A stretch of 64,000 bases of DNA, taken from assembly GCF_050624435.1 (NCBI RefSeq), contig NC_134546.1, positions 78,595,700-78,659,699 on the forward strand, read 5' to 3'. Source of the stretch: Tenrec ecaudatus (taxonomy: Eukaryota > Chordata > Mammalia > Afrosoricida > Tenrecidae). The notes below the pieces were generated by a model, which ran no database searches, was not told where the DNA came from, and worked only from the letters and a program-made list of their open reading frames with translations. This document shows, piece after piece, positions 10,440 to 23,619 of this stretch. Within the stretch, counting starts at the first letter, position 1; the number at the start of each line of letters is the position of its first letter. Made by a program: the position numbers and the translations under genes.

Positions 10440-13400
10440 CCATCCAAACCCCCACCCCCCAAAAAAAAAGATTCTTCTCAAGCCCACATGGATCATTTTC
10501 AAGAATAGACCATATGCTGGGACACAAGTAAATCTTGAGTAAATTCAAACACAGATGTTATTCAGACATCTTTCTCATGTCACCATGATATAAAGCTGGA
10601 GATTAATGAAAGTACGTCCAGAAAAGCAAGGGCAATCATTGGAGGATGAAAAACAATCTCCTGCAACATGAATGGGTACAGGCCCAGATTAGAGAGGATA
10701 TTAGGAAGTTTCTAGAAATGAATGAGAACAAGAATATAAAAAATTATGGGATTCTGCGAAGGCAGTTATCAGAGGTACATTGATATCATTAAATACATAT
10801 ATGATAAAAAGAGAGTCTTATGACAGGCACGTTATCACCAAACCTCCAACAACTAGAACAGAGTCAGCAGAACAACCCCTCCAATAGCAAAAGAAAAGAA
10901 ATAATAAAAATCAGGACAGTGTTAAACTAGTGGGAAGACAAGAGAACAATGCAAAAGATAAATGCAGTTAAAAGCTGGTTCTATGAAAGGAACAACAGAA
11001 CTGAGAGACCACTTGTGAAGCAGACAAAGGACAGAAAGGAGAAAACATCACTAGCCAGGATGAGGGATGAAACAGGATTAATTACAACAGATCCCAATGA
11101 AATTAAGAGGACAATCACAAAGTACTATGAAGATCTGTATTTTAATGAATTCAGAAATGTGGAAGACATGGATAGATAATTGGAAAAACAGTCCCTCCCT
11201 AGATTTTCTCAGACAGAGGTCAAGAACTTCAACAAACCCACAGCAAATTAAACAGAGAGGGTCATCAAGAAGCTACCAACAAAAAAATTCTCTGGACCAG
11301 ATGGCTTCACAGCAGAATTTTACCAAGAATTCCACTAAGAGTTTACTCTGATCCCCCATAAAGTATTCCAAAGCATAGAAAAGGATGACAAACTCCCAAA
11401 CTTATTCTACGAAGCCAGCATAACTTTGATACCCAAACAGGGCAAAGACCCCATAGGTATAGATAATTACAGACCAATATCTCTAATGAACATAGATGGA
11501 AAAATCCTTAACAAAATATTGGCCAATAGAATACAAAAGTGTATAAAACATATCATCTACCATGAACAGATAAGATTCATCCCAGGGATGCAGGAATGGT
11601 TTAACATGTAAAAACCCATCAATATTATATACCACATCAAGAAGAACAAGGTAAAAGAAAACATATAATATCCATAGATGCAGAAAAAGCATTTGACAAC
11701 ATCCAACTACCCATTCCTAATTAAGACACTCACGAAGATAGGAATGGAAGATAAATTCCTCAAGCTGATACAAGCTGTCTAAGAAAAGCTAACAGCTAAT
11801 ATCATAGTTAATGGCGAAAAGGCAAAAACAATCCCACTGAAAAATGGTACAAGACTAGGATGTTCCTTGTCCCCACTTCTATTCAATATTGTACTGGAGG
11901 TTCTAACTAACAACATAAGACAGCAGAAGGGATCCAAATGTGAGAAGAGGAGGTGAAACCACCGCTATTTACAAATGACATGATCCTGTATTGAAAACCC
12001 CAAAAGTCCCACAATGGGAGTACTTACAGCAATAGAGAATATGGAAAAGTGCCAGGATACAAGATCGACAAAGAGAAGTTGGTAGGATTGCTATACACAC
12101 CAGACAGGGCCATGGAAGAGGAAATCAGGAAGGCAGTACCCTTCACAATAGCCAAGAACAAACTGAAATACCTAGGACTATATGTAAAAAATATCCTAAA
12201 GAACTATACAAGGAAAATTACAAAATACCACTACAGGAAACCAAAAGCGACCTCCAAAAATAGAAGAACATCCCAAGCTCATGGATTGGAAGGCTCAACA
12301 TAGTCAAGAGACAATCTTACCCAAGGCACTTTACAAGCTCAATACTATTTTGAATCAAATACCAACAACCTTCTTCAATGAATTGGAAAAACCAATCACC
12401 ATGTTCATATGGAAAGGGAAGAAGCCCAGAATTAGTAGAGAACTCCTCAAGAAGGACAAAGTTAGAGGACTCACCTTACCTGATTTTAATATGTATTACA
12501 CAGCTACAGTGGTCAAAACAGCATGGAACTGGTACAATGGCAGCTACTCAGACCAGTCGAAAAGAATAAAAAGCCCAGGAATAAAACCATCAGCATATAT
12601 AAAATTGATCTTCGACAAGGGTCCCAAAACCAGCAAGTGGGAAGTGTATGCCTTTTTAACAAGTGATGCTGGAAAAAATAGATATCCACATGTAGAAAAA
12701 TGAAACAAGACGTTTACCTCACCTCCTGCACAAGACTAAACTCAAGGTAGATCATGGACCTAGAAGAAAAACACCAAACCATCAGGACCATCAAAGAGGG
12801 AATCGGGCAAACCTAAGATCATTGGCCCTGGGAATGCATAGGCTCACTGCAATAGGGAAGGGCACACACACAGGTGAACTGGAAATTGACAAATGGGATT
12901 TAATAAAAATAAAACCCTGTGTGCCTCAAAAGACTTCACCAAGAGGGTGACAAAACAACCCACAGACTGGGAGAGGAATTTAGTAAAGACATATAGGACA
13001 AAGGGCTCATTACTAAAATCTACAACACTTTCATGACCTGCAAAAAGAGGAAAACAGTTAACACCCTATGGAAGTGGGCAAAATAACTGAAAAGAACTTT
13101 CACTAGGGAAGAGATCCATAAGGGCCAACAAGCATATGAGAGTGTTCCCATTCATTAGCCGTAAGAGAAATGCAAATTAAAACCATGAGATACCACCTGA
13201 CACTCCCAAGCCTAGCCGAAATCAGAGAGCAACAAGTGTTGGAGGGGTTGTGGTGAAACAGGAACCCTCTTCCATTGCTGGTGGTCATGTAGATATGTAC
13301 AGCCACTGTGGCAAGCAATCTGGAGATACTTAAAGAAAATGGAAATTGATCAACTTTATGACCCAGTCATCCCTCTACTGGGCATATACCCAGAGGAGGT

Positions 13401-15905
13401 AACAAGGAAAACACGACCAGTCATCTGCACTCCAATGTTTATTGTGGCACAATTCATAATCTCAAAGACATAGAAACAGCCTAAGTTTCCATTGATAGAC
13501 CAGGGGATTACTAAGCTCTGGCACAAACTATGGAGTATGATACAGCACTGAAAAGCACAAACAATCACATGAAACACGGCATTTCATGGGAAGAGTTGGA
13601 AGGAATCATGTTAAGTGAGGTAAGTCAATCTCAAAAAGACAGGTATGAGGCCCCTGAGGTAAGTACAATCAGCACTGCAGGAATAAAATAGACACTTATC
13701 TCTCAATACATGGGTGGGATTATAGGTAGTTGGGAGATCAGACAAAACCCAGGAAGGTACATGTGAGTCCAACATAAATAAGAGGAAAGGAGGCAGGAGA
13801 ATGTGGGTGGGGAGAAAGTGAGATGATGACATGGGCGGAACAGGGCACTAACCCGCCCGAGGGGAGAGTATTGGTTGTGTCCCCACAGAATCGTAATGTG
13901 CATACGGAACCCAAGATGATGCGCCAAACCAGGGGGGCAATGTAACAGGTGGGGGAATCCATAAAAAGACTGTTCTATAGGGTTAGCCCCAACCAGAACC
14001 ACCCTGACCCCCACCATGGAAGGGTGTGCCACAGAGAATGACTAGACATTTTGATGGGGGAAATAAACTGCCCTGCCATGCTCAGAAGGAAGCAGAAGCA
14101 AATGAAGGGGGAGGAAGGGAGTGGAGCACAACCTGGACCACCAAGCCCTGAGGATAATAGTCCTGCTCAGAGGAGCCATTGCACAGAGAGGACCTTATGA
14201 CCTGCTCCATCCTGAAACATGACACCCGCGCGGACCCATAGCCCTACATGGAACAACACTGAAGACACAGGGTAGGATTTGTGTTTGAGCTGACCCCACC
14301 AAAGCAAAACACTAAGGGCGTACAGAGCAAATTTACCCCAAGGGGATATAAAAAAAATAGACTTTGAGGCCAGGGCGTGGCACCCCATCAGACCTGACAG
14401 GAAAACACTCCTAAAGGTCAACAAACAGACCTTAGACCATTTACAGACTTTCCTTTTTTTTTTAATGGTTTTTGATTCTTTGTGTCATTGGTTTTTTTGT
14501 TACTGCTGTTGTTCTGTATTGCTTTGTTTGGCGCTGTCTTGTTTTTATGTACATATTATCTCTGCAGGTCTATCAAGATAAGATAGGCTGGATAAACAAT
14601 GTGGAGAAGAAAACAGGACTGATGGTTCTGGGAGGACATGGGAGATGGTAAGGTGGGGAAAGGAAGTGGGGGTGTTAACCAACCCAGGGACAAGGGAATG
14701 AGTGATTCAAAATCAGTGGCAAGGAGGCTGTAGGAAGCCTGGGAGGGTGTGATCAAAGGCAATGGAACCGAGAGGAATTACTGAAACCAAAATGAAGGCT
14801 GAGCATGATAGTGGGACAAGAGCAAAGCAAAAAGAAACAGAGGAAAGAACAAGGAGGCAAAGGGCATTTATAGAGACCTAAACACAGGCATGTATATATG
14901 TCAATATATTTATATATGATGATGGAGAAAGAGATCCATGTGCATATATTTATAGTTTTAATATTAAGGTAGCAGATGGACATTGGGCCTCCACTCAAGT
15001 ATTCCCTCAACATAAAAACACTGTGTTCTATTACTGTGATTCTCATTTGCACGACACAAGTGCGGAAGACAAATGTGTGCACAAGCAAGTGTAGTGAAGA
15101 AAGCTTCTGATGCCAAGCTATCAAAAGATACAGCATCTGGGGTCTTAAAGGCTTGAAGGTAAACAAGTGACCATCTAGCCCAGAAGCAACAAAGCCTACA
15201 TGGAAGAAGCACAGCAGCCTGTGTGATCAAGTGGTGTTTAAGGGATCAGATATCAAGCACCAAAGAACAAAAAAAAATCCTATCATTGTGAATGAGGGCG
15301 AGTGTGGACCCAAGGCCCATGAGGAGATAAGCCATTAGGGTAGAGTGTAGCATCAAAGAAACACACAACTTTCTTCTAATTCTTAAATGTTTCCTTCTCC
15401 CCCCCACCACCCTCCACCCCAACCCCAAAGCACTATCATGATCCCAGTTCTAACTTACAAACCTGGCTAAACCAGAGGATGTACACTGATGCAGATAGGA
15501 ATTGGGAACACAGGGTATCCAGGACAGATGAACCCTTCAGGACCAGTGCTGAGTGTGGTGATACTGGAGGGTGGAGGGAAGGTGGGATACAAAGGGGGAA
15601 CCGATTACAAGGATATGAAAATAACCTCCTCTCTGGAGGGTGGACAACAGAAAAGTGGGTCAAGGGAGACATCGGGCATTGTAGGATATAATAAAATATT
15701 AATAACTTATAAATTATCCAGGGTTCATGAGGGAGGGGAAGTGGGGAAGAAGGGGTGTATGAGGCCCTGATAACAAGGGCTTAAGTAGAAAGCAAATGTT
15801 TTGAGGATGAATGAGGGCAACAAATGTACAAATATACTTGGCACAATAGATGTGTATATGGACTGTGATGAGTTGTACAAGTCCCCAATAAAATGATTAT
15901 AAATA
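10440..15905 (+). pseudogene. L1 retrotransposon, 5'-truncated, ORF2 decayed
   Basis: Begins late in the ORF2 endonuclease domain ('SRIDHMLGHK'-like at about 10495-10530). Reverse transcriptase pieces follow in shifting frames: 'NAVKSWFYERNN' (10960), '[20 protein letters not shown]' (about 11430) and 'ILANRIQ' (11515). The catalytic FADD is now FTND (11968-11979) and a stop follows shortly. The C-terminal part is recognisable to about 13650. A roughly 2.2-kb 3' UTR then ends in 'gtacaagtccccaataaaatgatt' and an A-rich tail near 15900. It lacks ORF1, the promoter and any continuous ORF2, so it is dead. Confidence 0.93.
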
Positions 15906-15954
15906 ACAAAAAAATGAAATGAGAGGCCACGGATTGGGAATTTTTTTTTTAACC

Positions 15955-16585
15955 AATGACACATCGGACAAAGGGCTAATTGCAAAAATATACAGAACTC
16001 TGTATTCTCTGTGTGTTTCTGGTTCCCATCTGTACCATTATACATCCTCCAGTCCATCCGGACTTGCAAGGTAGAACTGGGATCATGATAGTTGGATGTA
16101 TGCATGGATTGTGTTACGTGTTGTATGAGCCTCAATAGAATGATTTTAAAAAATAAAATTAAAAAAATATCCTTTAAAAACATATATATACAGAACTCTA
16201 TATCATCTCAACAAGAAAATAACAAGAGACCCAATGAAAAAATGGGGAAATATATGAATGGACAGTTCACCAAAAATGAAGTACCTGTGAATAACAAACA
16301 AAAAATGTTCGCAATCACTAGCCTTTAGAAAGGTGCAAATTCAAACCACAATGAGATCGCGCTTAACCCCTACAATGCCAGCCCAAACCAAAGAAGGAAA
16401 TCAAATGGTGGAGAGGATCTGGAGGGATTGGGATTCATATATACTACTGGTGGACTTATAAATACATACAGCCACTGTGGAACATAATGAGGCACTAAAA
16501 ACAATCAGAACTTGAAATCCCATATGATCCAGCAATTAGTTATCATGGAATTCATAGAGAGAAATATATTTTCAAAAAACAACAT
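15955..16585 (+). mobile_element. Older L1 ORF2 fragment, interrupted
   Basis: 'gacaaagggctaattgcaaaaata' before the break and 'cccaatgaaaaaatgggg' plus 'ccacaatgagatcgcgc' after it are typical L1 ORF2 C-terminal sequence. It is split at about 16001/16186 by a short L1 insertion. The end near 16585 is approximate. Confidence 0.8.
16002..16185 (+). mobile_element. Short L1 insertion with 5' inversion (twin priming)
   Basis: The first part (about 16010-16085) is the L1 3' UTR reversed: it reads as the complement of the 'gatcccagttctaccttaca...' to '...ggaaccagaaacaca' stretch seen forward at 15438-15520. The second part (16095-16165) is the forward L1 3' end with its A-rich tail. It is bounded by 'tatacagaactct' at 15989-16001 and 16187-16199, a target duplication. 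Confidence 0.75.
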
Positions 16586-16639
16586 CAAAGTAAAAGATAT
16601 AAAGCTCAATCCAAGAGGAATATTAAAAACTACAATAGA

Positions 16640-17300
16640 TTTTAAATGGGTCAAAAAGGAACTCAAAGGATAAAGGGTTATATTTTAACTTAACTGCATC
16701 TGCGATTATCCACCCTCCAAAGAATTCTGCGTGAGAATGAGAACATTCACATTCCTGCTCTATGGTCACAGTATTTCTCCAGTTAACGTAGTTTACATGG
16801 GTCAAGAGATAGAGCAAATGTAAAATCAGATATTGGTCTTGATATCAATTTACGTAAACATACAGGATGTCTATCAGGCTTTCCTAGTCTCTGTATTCAT
16901 GATTTCCTGCAGGATTTACATTTGCAGTCATACAATGTGGCAGACATTTTGTTCAACCCTTCTGTCCAATTAATGCATCAGAGTTTATCTTATGGACTTT
17001 GAGGAACATCAAAGAAAATGTAATTGGATGCTGGAGACACTTCCAGTCACTAAATGCATATACACTGCCACATTCCCTGTATTCATATGGTTTCTCTGCT
17101 TTACAAATCCTCTTTTGGCACATGAATCCTTTCGAGACAAAGGCCAATCAGAACTACATCGGTTAAAATCCTAATGCAGTTTACTGATACATTGAGAGAA
17201 ACCAAAAGAGTATTTGCAAAGTAACTACATGGCCAGATCTCTCCTTCTGCAAGAGATCACAGGTATGTGATGTCACATGGCTCCCTGTGGAGTTTCCCAT
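16640..17300 (-). pseudogene. Decayed C2H2 zinc-finger-like remnants
   Basis: On the minus strand, 'EKPYEYRECGSVYAFSDWKCLQH' (about 17015-17085; 20-residue core EKPYEYRECGSVYAFSDWKC) resembles a linker plus finger, but the second cysteine is misplaced and no array is in frame. Similar cysteine/histidine-rich scraps occur around 16690-16790. These may be eroded fingers of the same gene whose better-preserved array starts at 18.4 kb. The call is weak. Confidence 0.4.
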
Positions 17301-17439
17301 CTTAACTGAACTTAACACTTTCCAATTTTGTGACTTTATATAAAGAAAACTTAGAAACACAGGTAAAAGTTTGCTACTCACATTCATTACAGCTACATGG
17401 TAACTATCCTACATGAAATAGTTGATGAGACATGAGCTC

Positions 17440-17760
17440 TTCGTTTTTGTTTTTGTTTTAAAAAACTTTTTATGATTTAAAACTTTACAGAGTAAAATGG
17501 TTTTCCATTCAACAATTCATACATTGATTGTATTCCCAAGATATACCAGCCTTCTTCCCACTTCCACCCTCTTTATGTTTTTATACTCTTCATCCTACTT
17601 TCCTGTTCCTTCTTGCTTTTAAGAGTTTGATCCCTAAGCAAATGCTGTCCATTTGGCTGTGCAGAGTTGATTATTCTCTGGAGTGTATGTTATTCTCAGA
17701 TGTTATCTTTCCCCTCCAAGCCAGTATATTGTTTGGCTGAAAGCTGAAGCAGAGGAGTGA
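17440..17760 (-). repeat. Old L1-type fragment, probably minus strand
   Basis: A T-rich start followed by 'aaactttacagagtaaaatgg' (20-base core) and a pyrimidine-rich 'cttcttcccacttccaccctc' stretch resembles the minus-strand L1-like segments at 52050-52250 and 54950-55200. Boundaries are approximate. Confidence 0.4.
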
Positions 17761-18399
17761 GTACAGGTCCCGGAGTGAAGAGTCACTAAAGCCCATAATT
17801 TGCGGATCCCAAATCTCCATCAGACCAGTAAGCCTGAACTATTTTATGATTTTGTGTTTTGTTCCACTTTCGTCTCCCACTCGACTTAGAACCCTTTTGT
17901 GATCCATCTAGTTTTTCTGGTCTCAGGGTTGTGGAGGATGAGAGTCGCTGTGGTCAATTCATCCTCTGGACTAATTGTTCCCATACATCTTCTATTTTCT
18001 TTCTTCTTATTTTACTGTACTTCTGTGCTGTCTCTGGTGGGTGGGGGTGGGTAACAAAAAGCATGCAGGTGGTACACGCAAAACTGTCATCTGTGTGGAT
18101 ACTCTACTAGTTGGTACATCTCTGATCCAGAAACACCAGGTTCAGCTCTTTGAAAGAGAAGAACAATGAGATACCCATACACCCTGTGGATGTCTAGAAC
18201 GCCCTCTCTCTGAAACAGTGAGCCATGTCAGTAGAGAGACAGCAATGCAGAACATGGGTCTTGATATGCTAAGTCACAATTGTCTGTTCCCAGGCCAAAG
18301 TCTACCACCTAACCTCTTCCTTTGTTTTGAAAGCTTTGTCACACTAACTCCAGTGAAAGGTTTTCTTGTGAATTTTCTCATGTTTAACAAGACCTAACT

Positions 18400-18540
18400 T
18401 CCACATATAAGATTTCCCACAAATAATTCATGGAAAGGGCTTCTTTCCTCGGTGAAATCTCTGATGTACCTACTAAGGCATCACATTCACCACATGAAAG
18501 GTTTTTCGCCGGTTTTAATTCATAGATGAGTTTTGAGATG
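18400..18540 (-). pseudogene. 3' part of the zinc-finger exon, cut off by the provirus
   Basis: The minus strand shows decayed C2H2 units with the H-x-G-E-K-type linker region ('ttcatagatgagttttgagatg' read in reverse is the H-L-stop-I-H spacing seen in the main array). The last bases, gagatg (18535-18540), are repeated at 21789-21794 on the other side of the provirus. Joining the two sides over one copy of gagatg keeps the finger repeat in register, so 18400-18540 is the continuation of 21789-23220. Confidence 0.75.
18535..18540. repeat. 6-bp target site duplication, left copy
   Basis: gagatg, matching 21789-21794 exactly; the next base (t) matches too. Six bases is the usual duplication for betaretrovirus-type integrases. 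Confidence 0.8.
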
Positions 18541-18542
18541 TC

Positions 18543-19330
18543 CGAGCCTGTCCTAGTTGTATCCCATTTATTCATGAACCACATACGGGAGTCAACCCTA
18601 GAGGACTACGTCCTTTAGACGTGTGGCAAATGGATGTCACACATGAAAATTCGTTTGGAAAAATGAAATATATTCACGTGTCCGTTGACACCTGCTCTGG
18701 CATCCTGGTAGCCACCCCGTTGACGGGAGAAAAGGTGCAACATTTGATCCAGCACTGTTTAGAAGCTTGGAGTGCGTGGGGAAAACCCCAATGCATAAAA
18801 ACAGACAATGGCCCAGCCTACACAGCTCGGTCCTTTCAACAGTTTTGTGAACGTATGCAAGTTAAACATATTACTGGTCTACCTTACAATCCCCAAGGAC
18901 AAGGTATTGTAGAACGTGCCAATCAAACGCTAAACATTATTTACAAAAACAAAAAGGGGGAGATGGTCAGTCTTCAGTCATCTGTTTAGTAACCCCTCGA
19001 CAAAAACTGGCATTAGCCTTATTTACTATAAATTTTTAAAAATTGGATATCAATAATCAGTCGGCTGCTGAGCGCCATGGACAATGGCCAACACCAACCA
19101 AGGAAATGGTTAAATGGAAAAACGTGCTAGATAATAAATGGTATGGTCCGGATCCGGTGTTGATCAGATCCAGGGGAAGTCTTTGTGTTTTTCCGCAGAA
19201 TGAAAGACAGCCTGTGTGGCTGCCATCGCGATTGACCAGAGAAGTGACGAGGACGTCAGAGACAAAGGAGGAGATAAGAAAAGAAGAGAAACAAACAGAG
19301 ATTGTTGAAAAGCCTGATGTGGCCCCATAG
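18543..19330 (+). pseudogene. Retroviral integrase, partial and frameshifted
   Basis: Starts at the CxxC half of the HHCC zinc domain (ACPSC, about 18546-18560). The catalytic core follows with all three acidic residues visible: D in WQMDVTH (18633), D in KTDNGPAY and E in GIVERANQ, the last two 35 residues apart (DD35E). The core frame closes at 18989. The C-terminal DNA-binding domain ([19 protein letters not shown] region, 19112-19170) lies in a different frame. The break is around the A5G5 run at 18952-18961, and a further in-frame TAA lies at 19037. It is non-functional as it stands, and its first residues are missing. Confidence 0.9.
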
Positions 19331-19519
19331 CCATTGTTTTGGCCTCAATTTTTTTAGCATTATCCCCATTGCTTTATTTTTTGCAATTGCCCTTGTTGCC
19401 TCCGCGCCAAACGATTGGTCTTGGCAGGACAGGATTTGGCTAGGACTTTTTTTATTGTTTTTGGGTTCTTGTTTTTGCAGGAACACAGTGCTTTTAACAT
19501 TTGAAGATAGAAAATTACT

Positions 19520-19658
19520 ATGATCATGATACAGGTCATATTTAGTTTGATTATTATAGTAGAAGCAACCCGGGCAGAAAAATTGTGGGGAGTGGTGAGA
19601 ACCTGGCCTATACCCCATCCAGTAAATAGACAAGCCCCAGTTCTCCCAGTTTTTTTTT
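19520..19658 (+). pseudogene. env start region, out of frame with the main env ORF
   Basis: An ATG at 19520 opens a short frame with a hydrophobic stretch, suited to a signal peptide, followed by a W-rich segment. It runs into a run of nine T (19650-19658) and closes at a TGA shortly after. The main env frame takes over on the other side of that run, one base out of register. A longer leader starting further upstream, overlapping the integrase end, is possible, as in some betaretroviruses; a hydrophobic frame at 19302-19523 would be part of it. Confidence 0.6.
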
Positions 19659-19676
19659 GCTCAAAAATGTGATAGA

Positions 19677-21287
19677 TTGGGAGTCCCTTGTAGTCCTCCT
19701 GTGAGTAAAGTATCAAAATTTTATAATGTCACAAATTTTACTTTAGTTAATAGCTTATGTTTCCATATCGTAAAAAATTGTTCCAGTAATCAGTGCATAA
19801 ATTTGAGAAAGATAAATGTTACAACATGGCTTGATCCTGAAGTTACCCCAGGGTCGACTGTCAAGGTAGAGGTCAATCAAGAAGGCGAGATGATTTTTAG
19901 TGGCTCGCCCCCAGCCCCGCAACTAGGCGAATGGTCGACACCAGCAACTCCGCCGGTGACGTGTGTCGAGACATATGTCTGGCAAGAAGAATTGCTGGCA
20001 CCAGTAGAGACGGGCGAAGAACATGAGGAAAGAACTCGATGCAATGGTACTCTGGAAAGAGTGAGGGTATTCCCTCCCTGTCGTCCTAGAGAAAGATTTC
20101 CACCAGAGTTTGAAAACTGTGACCCAGGGGTACAGGATAAATTGTATTTATCTAAACTAAACCTCAATTTTTCCCCAAAATTATATAACAGCACCCAGAA
20201 TGTGAGCAAGAATACATGGCCGTGGCATCAGTGGATTCTAAATAACAGATTGAATGCTGCCACTATTATGTCCCCTTTTGCTGGCTTGTTGGGAAGCGTC
20301 ATACGTCTCAAAAGAGCTAATGTAGTTATTGTGGGAAATATGGCAAACGTTAGTGAAGGCTTGAGTTATAGCCATAATTATATTTATGATTATAATCCAG
20401 TTTGCGTAAAAAGTCCTTTTTTATTTTTAGTTTTTAATGATACATGTATTATAAATGATGTTGTTAGTTGCAATAGTAGTAAATGTAGATGTAAAATTAG
20501 AGAGTGTTGGTCTGGAAACCGAACGCATAATGCTATGGTCATTCGCTTTCCCACCTTAGTTCCTATACCTGTGGAAGCGGATCCGAATCAATTCCCCATT
20601 ACTACTCTATTGAGACATAAAAGAGATTTTGGCGTAACAGCTGCAATTGTTACAGCAATAGCGATATCAGCAACAGCGGCCGTAACTGCGGGTATCGCTA
20701 TGGCCAATCAAGTGCAGACAGCTAAAGTTATAAATGAAGTTGTGGAAAAAACCGCGGATGCACTAATGGAAGCCCGCAATGCCCAAGCTCATTCAGCGGC
20801 GGGAATAATTCTGTTGAATCAAAAAACGGATTTATTGCAACAAGAAATTGAGCAACTTACCAGCTTGGTACAACTGAGCTGTGTATTATCAACACCTTCG
20901 GTTTGTGTCACCCCTATTGTATATAATGAATCAAGCAGCATTATTAAAAACATTTCAGATTTTTTGACAGGCCAATGGAGTGAAGAGCTGGAAGCGATAC
21001 AGGACCAGATGTTGTTGAAGATTTTGAAATTGAATGGCACACGTACTAAGCCTATCACGCTTGGAGATTACACCTCTTGGTTGTCCTCTGCTTTTTCCTA
21101 TTTCAAAGAGTGGGTGGGAACATTTTTATTTTTGGGCTTAATCTGCTTCGGAGGCATAATTCTTCTCTGGATGATTTGCAAGCTCAAGCGCAATCAGGCT
21201 AGCGAAAAGCGTGTGATATTACAAGCCCTCATGGCTCTTGAAAAGGGCGAGCAGCCAGAGATTTGGCTTTCCCTCCTCAAGCGCTAG
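19677..21287 (+). CDS. env: Betaretrovirus-like envelope, long open frame lacking its own start
   Basis: A 536-codon frame open to the TAG at 21285-21287. The first codon in this frame is TTG, not a credible start, so the true N terminus lies upstream in another frame. The surface subunit has about ten N-glycosylation sequons. A furin-type site RHKR is at residues 313-316. An alanine-rich fusion peptide follows (about 318-343), then a heptad-like helix, a short C-x7-C loop, one membrane anchor (about 479-501) and a 35-residue tail. There is no gamma-type CX6CC. The family role is membrane fusion and entry. The open frame is long for such an old-looking, truncated provirus, but conservation alone cannot be judged from one sequence. 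Confidence 0.85.
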   Translation: MGVPCSPPVSKVSKFYNVTNFTLVNSLCFHIVKNCSSNQCINLRKINVTTWLDPEVTPGSTVKVEVNQEGEMIFSGSPPAPQLGEWSTPATPPVTCVETYVWQEELLAPVETGEEHEERTRCNGTLERVRVFPPCRPRERFPPEFENCDPGVQDKLYLSKLNLNFSPKLYNSTQNVSKNTWPWHQWILNNRLNAATIMSPFAGLLGSVIRLKRANVVIVGNMANVSEGLSYSHNYIYDYNPVCVKSPFLFLVFNDTCIINDVVSCNSSKCRCKIRECWSGNRTHNAMVIRFPTLVPIPVEADPNQFPITTLLRHKRDFGVTAAIVTAIAISATAAVTAGIAMANQVQTAKVINEVVEKTADALMEARNAQAHSAAGIILLNQKTDLLQQEIEQLTSLVQLSCVLSTPSVCVTPIVYNESSSIIKNISDFLTGQWSEELEAIQDQMLLKILKLNGTRTKPITLGDYTSWLSSAFSYFKEWVGTFLFLGLICFGGIILLWMICKLKRNQASEKRVILQALMALEKGEQPEIWLSLLKR

Positions 21288-21455
21288 ACCATGCGCAAGC
21301 TGAGTCCACAGCCAAAGACGGGAAAGACCAGTGGGACATGGTACCAACCTAAGACAGGAGCCTGCCGCTAGAGGGCAGGAGTTCCGATGACGGGTAAGGA
21401 CCATGTGGCATGCTAGGTCACCTAAGACAGGCGGGATTCCAAAATCTTATTATAT

Positions 21456-21469
21456 AAAAAGGGAGGAGA
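21456..21469 (+). promoter_or_regulatory. Polypurine tract
   Basis: aaaaagggaggaga lies directly before the LTR start TGTGG, the normal position of the primer for plus-strand DNA synthesis. Confidence 0.88.
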
Positions 21470-21788
21470 TGTGGACGCCATTACAAGATGGCGCTGGACC
21501 GCGCCCTTATCTTCAGGGTTAGTGATAACAAGTTATGCCACGCATGCGCTCAGTCTGGACTTTGACGCAGGAGAGCTTTGCGCCTATCTGAGAGAGCCCC
21601 GTCACCCCGAAGCATATATAAGCCAGGGTTTTTAGCCTGCCCGGGGTCTTCCATAGCTGACCTCGGATCTAGAGGCAGCTCTCAATAAACTCCGCTTATC
21701 ACGCTATCAGAAGGATCCTGGTCAATTTGTCTCGTCGTGTGTCGCGTTCATCCTCTTATCTTCCGCCGTGGGAGGGTCGCGCGTGACA
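21470..21788 (+). repeat. Proviral 3' LTR (319 bp)
   Basis: Begins TGTGGACGCC and ends GCGTGACA, with TG...CA ends. It holds a TATA box (tatataa, 21615-21621) and a polyadenylation signal (aataaa, 21684-21689). It is directly followed by the gagatg duplication. There is no second LTR in the window to compare it with, so its age cannot be read from LTR divergence. Confidence 0.9.
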
Positions 21789-23220
<1,432 letters not shown>

Positions 23221-23619
23221 CTATAAAAGAAGAGAACAATGAATCTTTCCATCATCTTGATTTATAATCGATCTCTTAAAAGAAACATTGATACAAGGTA
23301 AATGTTTAGTGGCAACCCTCTTATATGAATGTAAATAAATCACTATGCTTAAAGTTTATTGTCCACTGGAAGAAATACAATCATGTAAGCAATCCAAATG
23401 ATAAAAACAGTTATTAAAGAAACAAGGTTGGATATGAAATTAATGAATGAACACAGATTTGGTATTTGTTTAAATAAGGCCATAAAAATATACAACAAAT
23501 GTAATACAAATAAGACATTGAGACCAATAGGCCAAAGTAGTGGTAAGGCTTGCTAATTTCAGTTGGTAGATGACAGATGTATTCATTCCATCAATCTTTA
23601 CGGAGAGACAACTAAGTAC

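Larger units (their letters stand above)
18541..21788 (+). mobile_element. 5'-truncated class II (betaretrovirus-like) provirus
   Basis: The element keeps part of integrase, a long env frame, a polypurine tract and one 3' LTR. The 5' LTR, primer-binding site, gag, protease and reverse transcriptase are absent: the left edge lies directly at the target duplication and starts inside the integrase zinc-binding domain. It lies inside a host zinc-finger exon, on the opposite strand. The class II call rests on the env type (no gamma-type CX6CC motif, a JSRV/HML-like transmembrane subunit), the 6-bp duplication and the short 319-bp LTR. It cannot replicate. Confidence 0.9.

Noticed and set aside
18541..18600. 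A remaining 5' LTR at the left edge of the provirus
   Set aside because: The bases after gagatg do not match the 3' LTR start beyond one base and translate directly into the integrase zinc domain.
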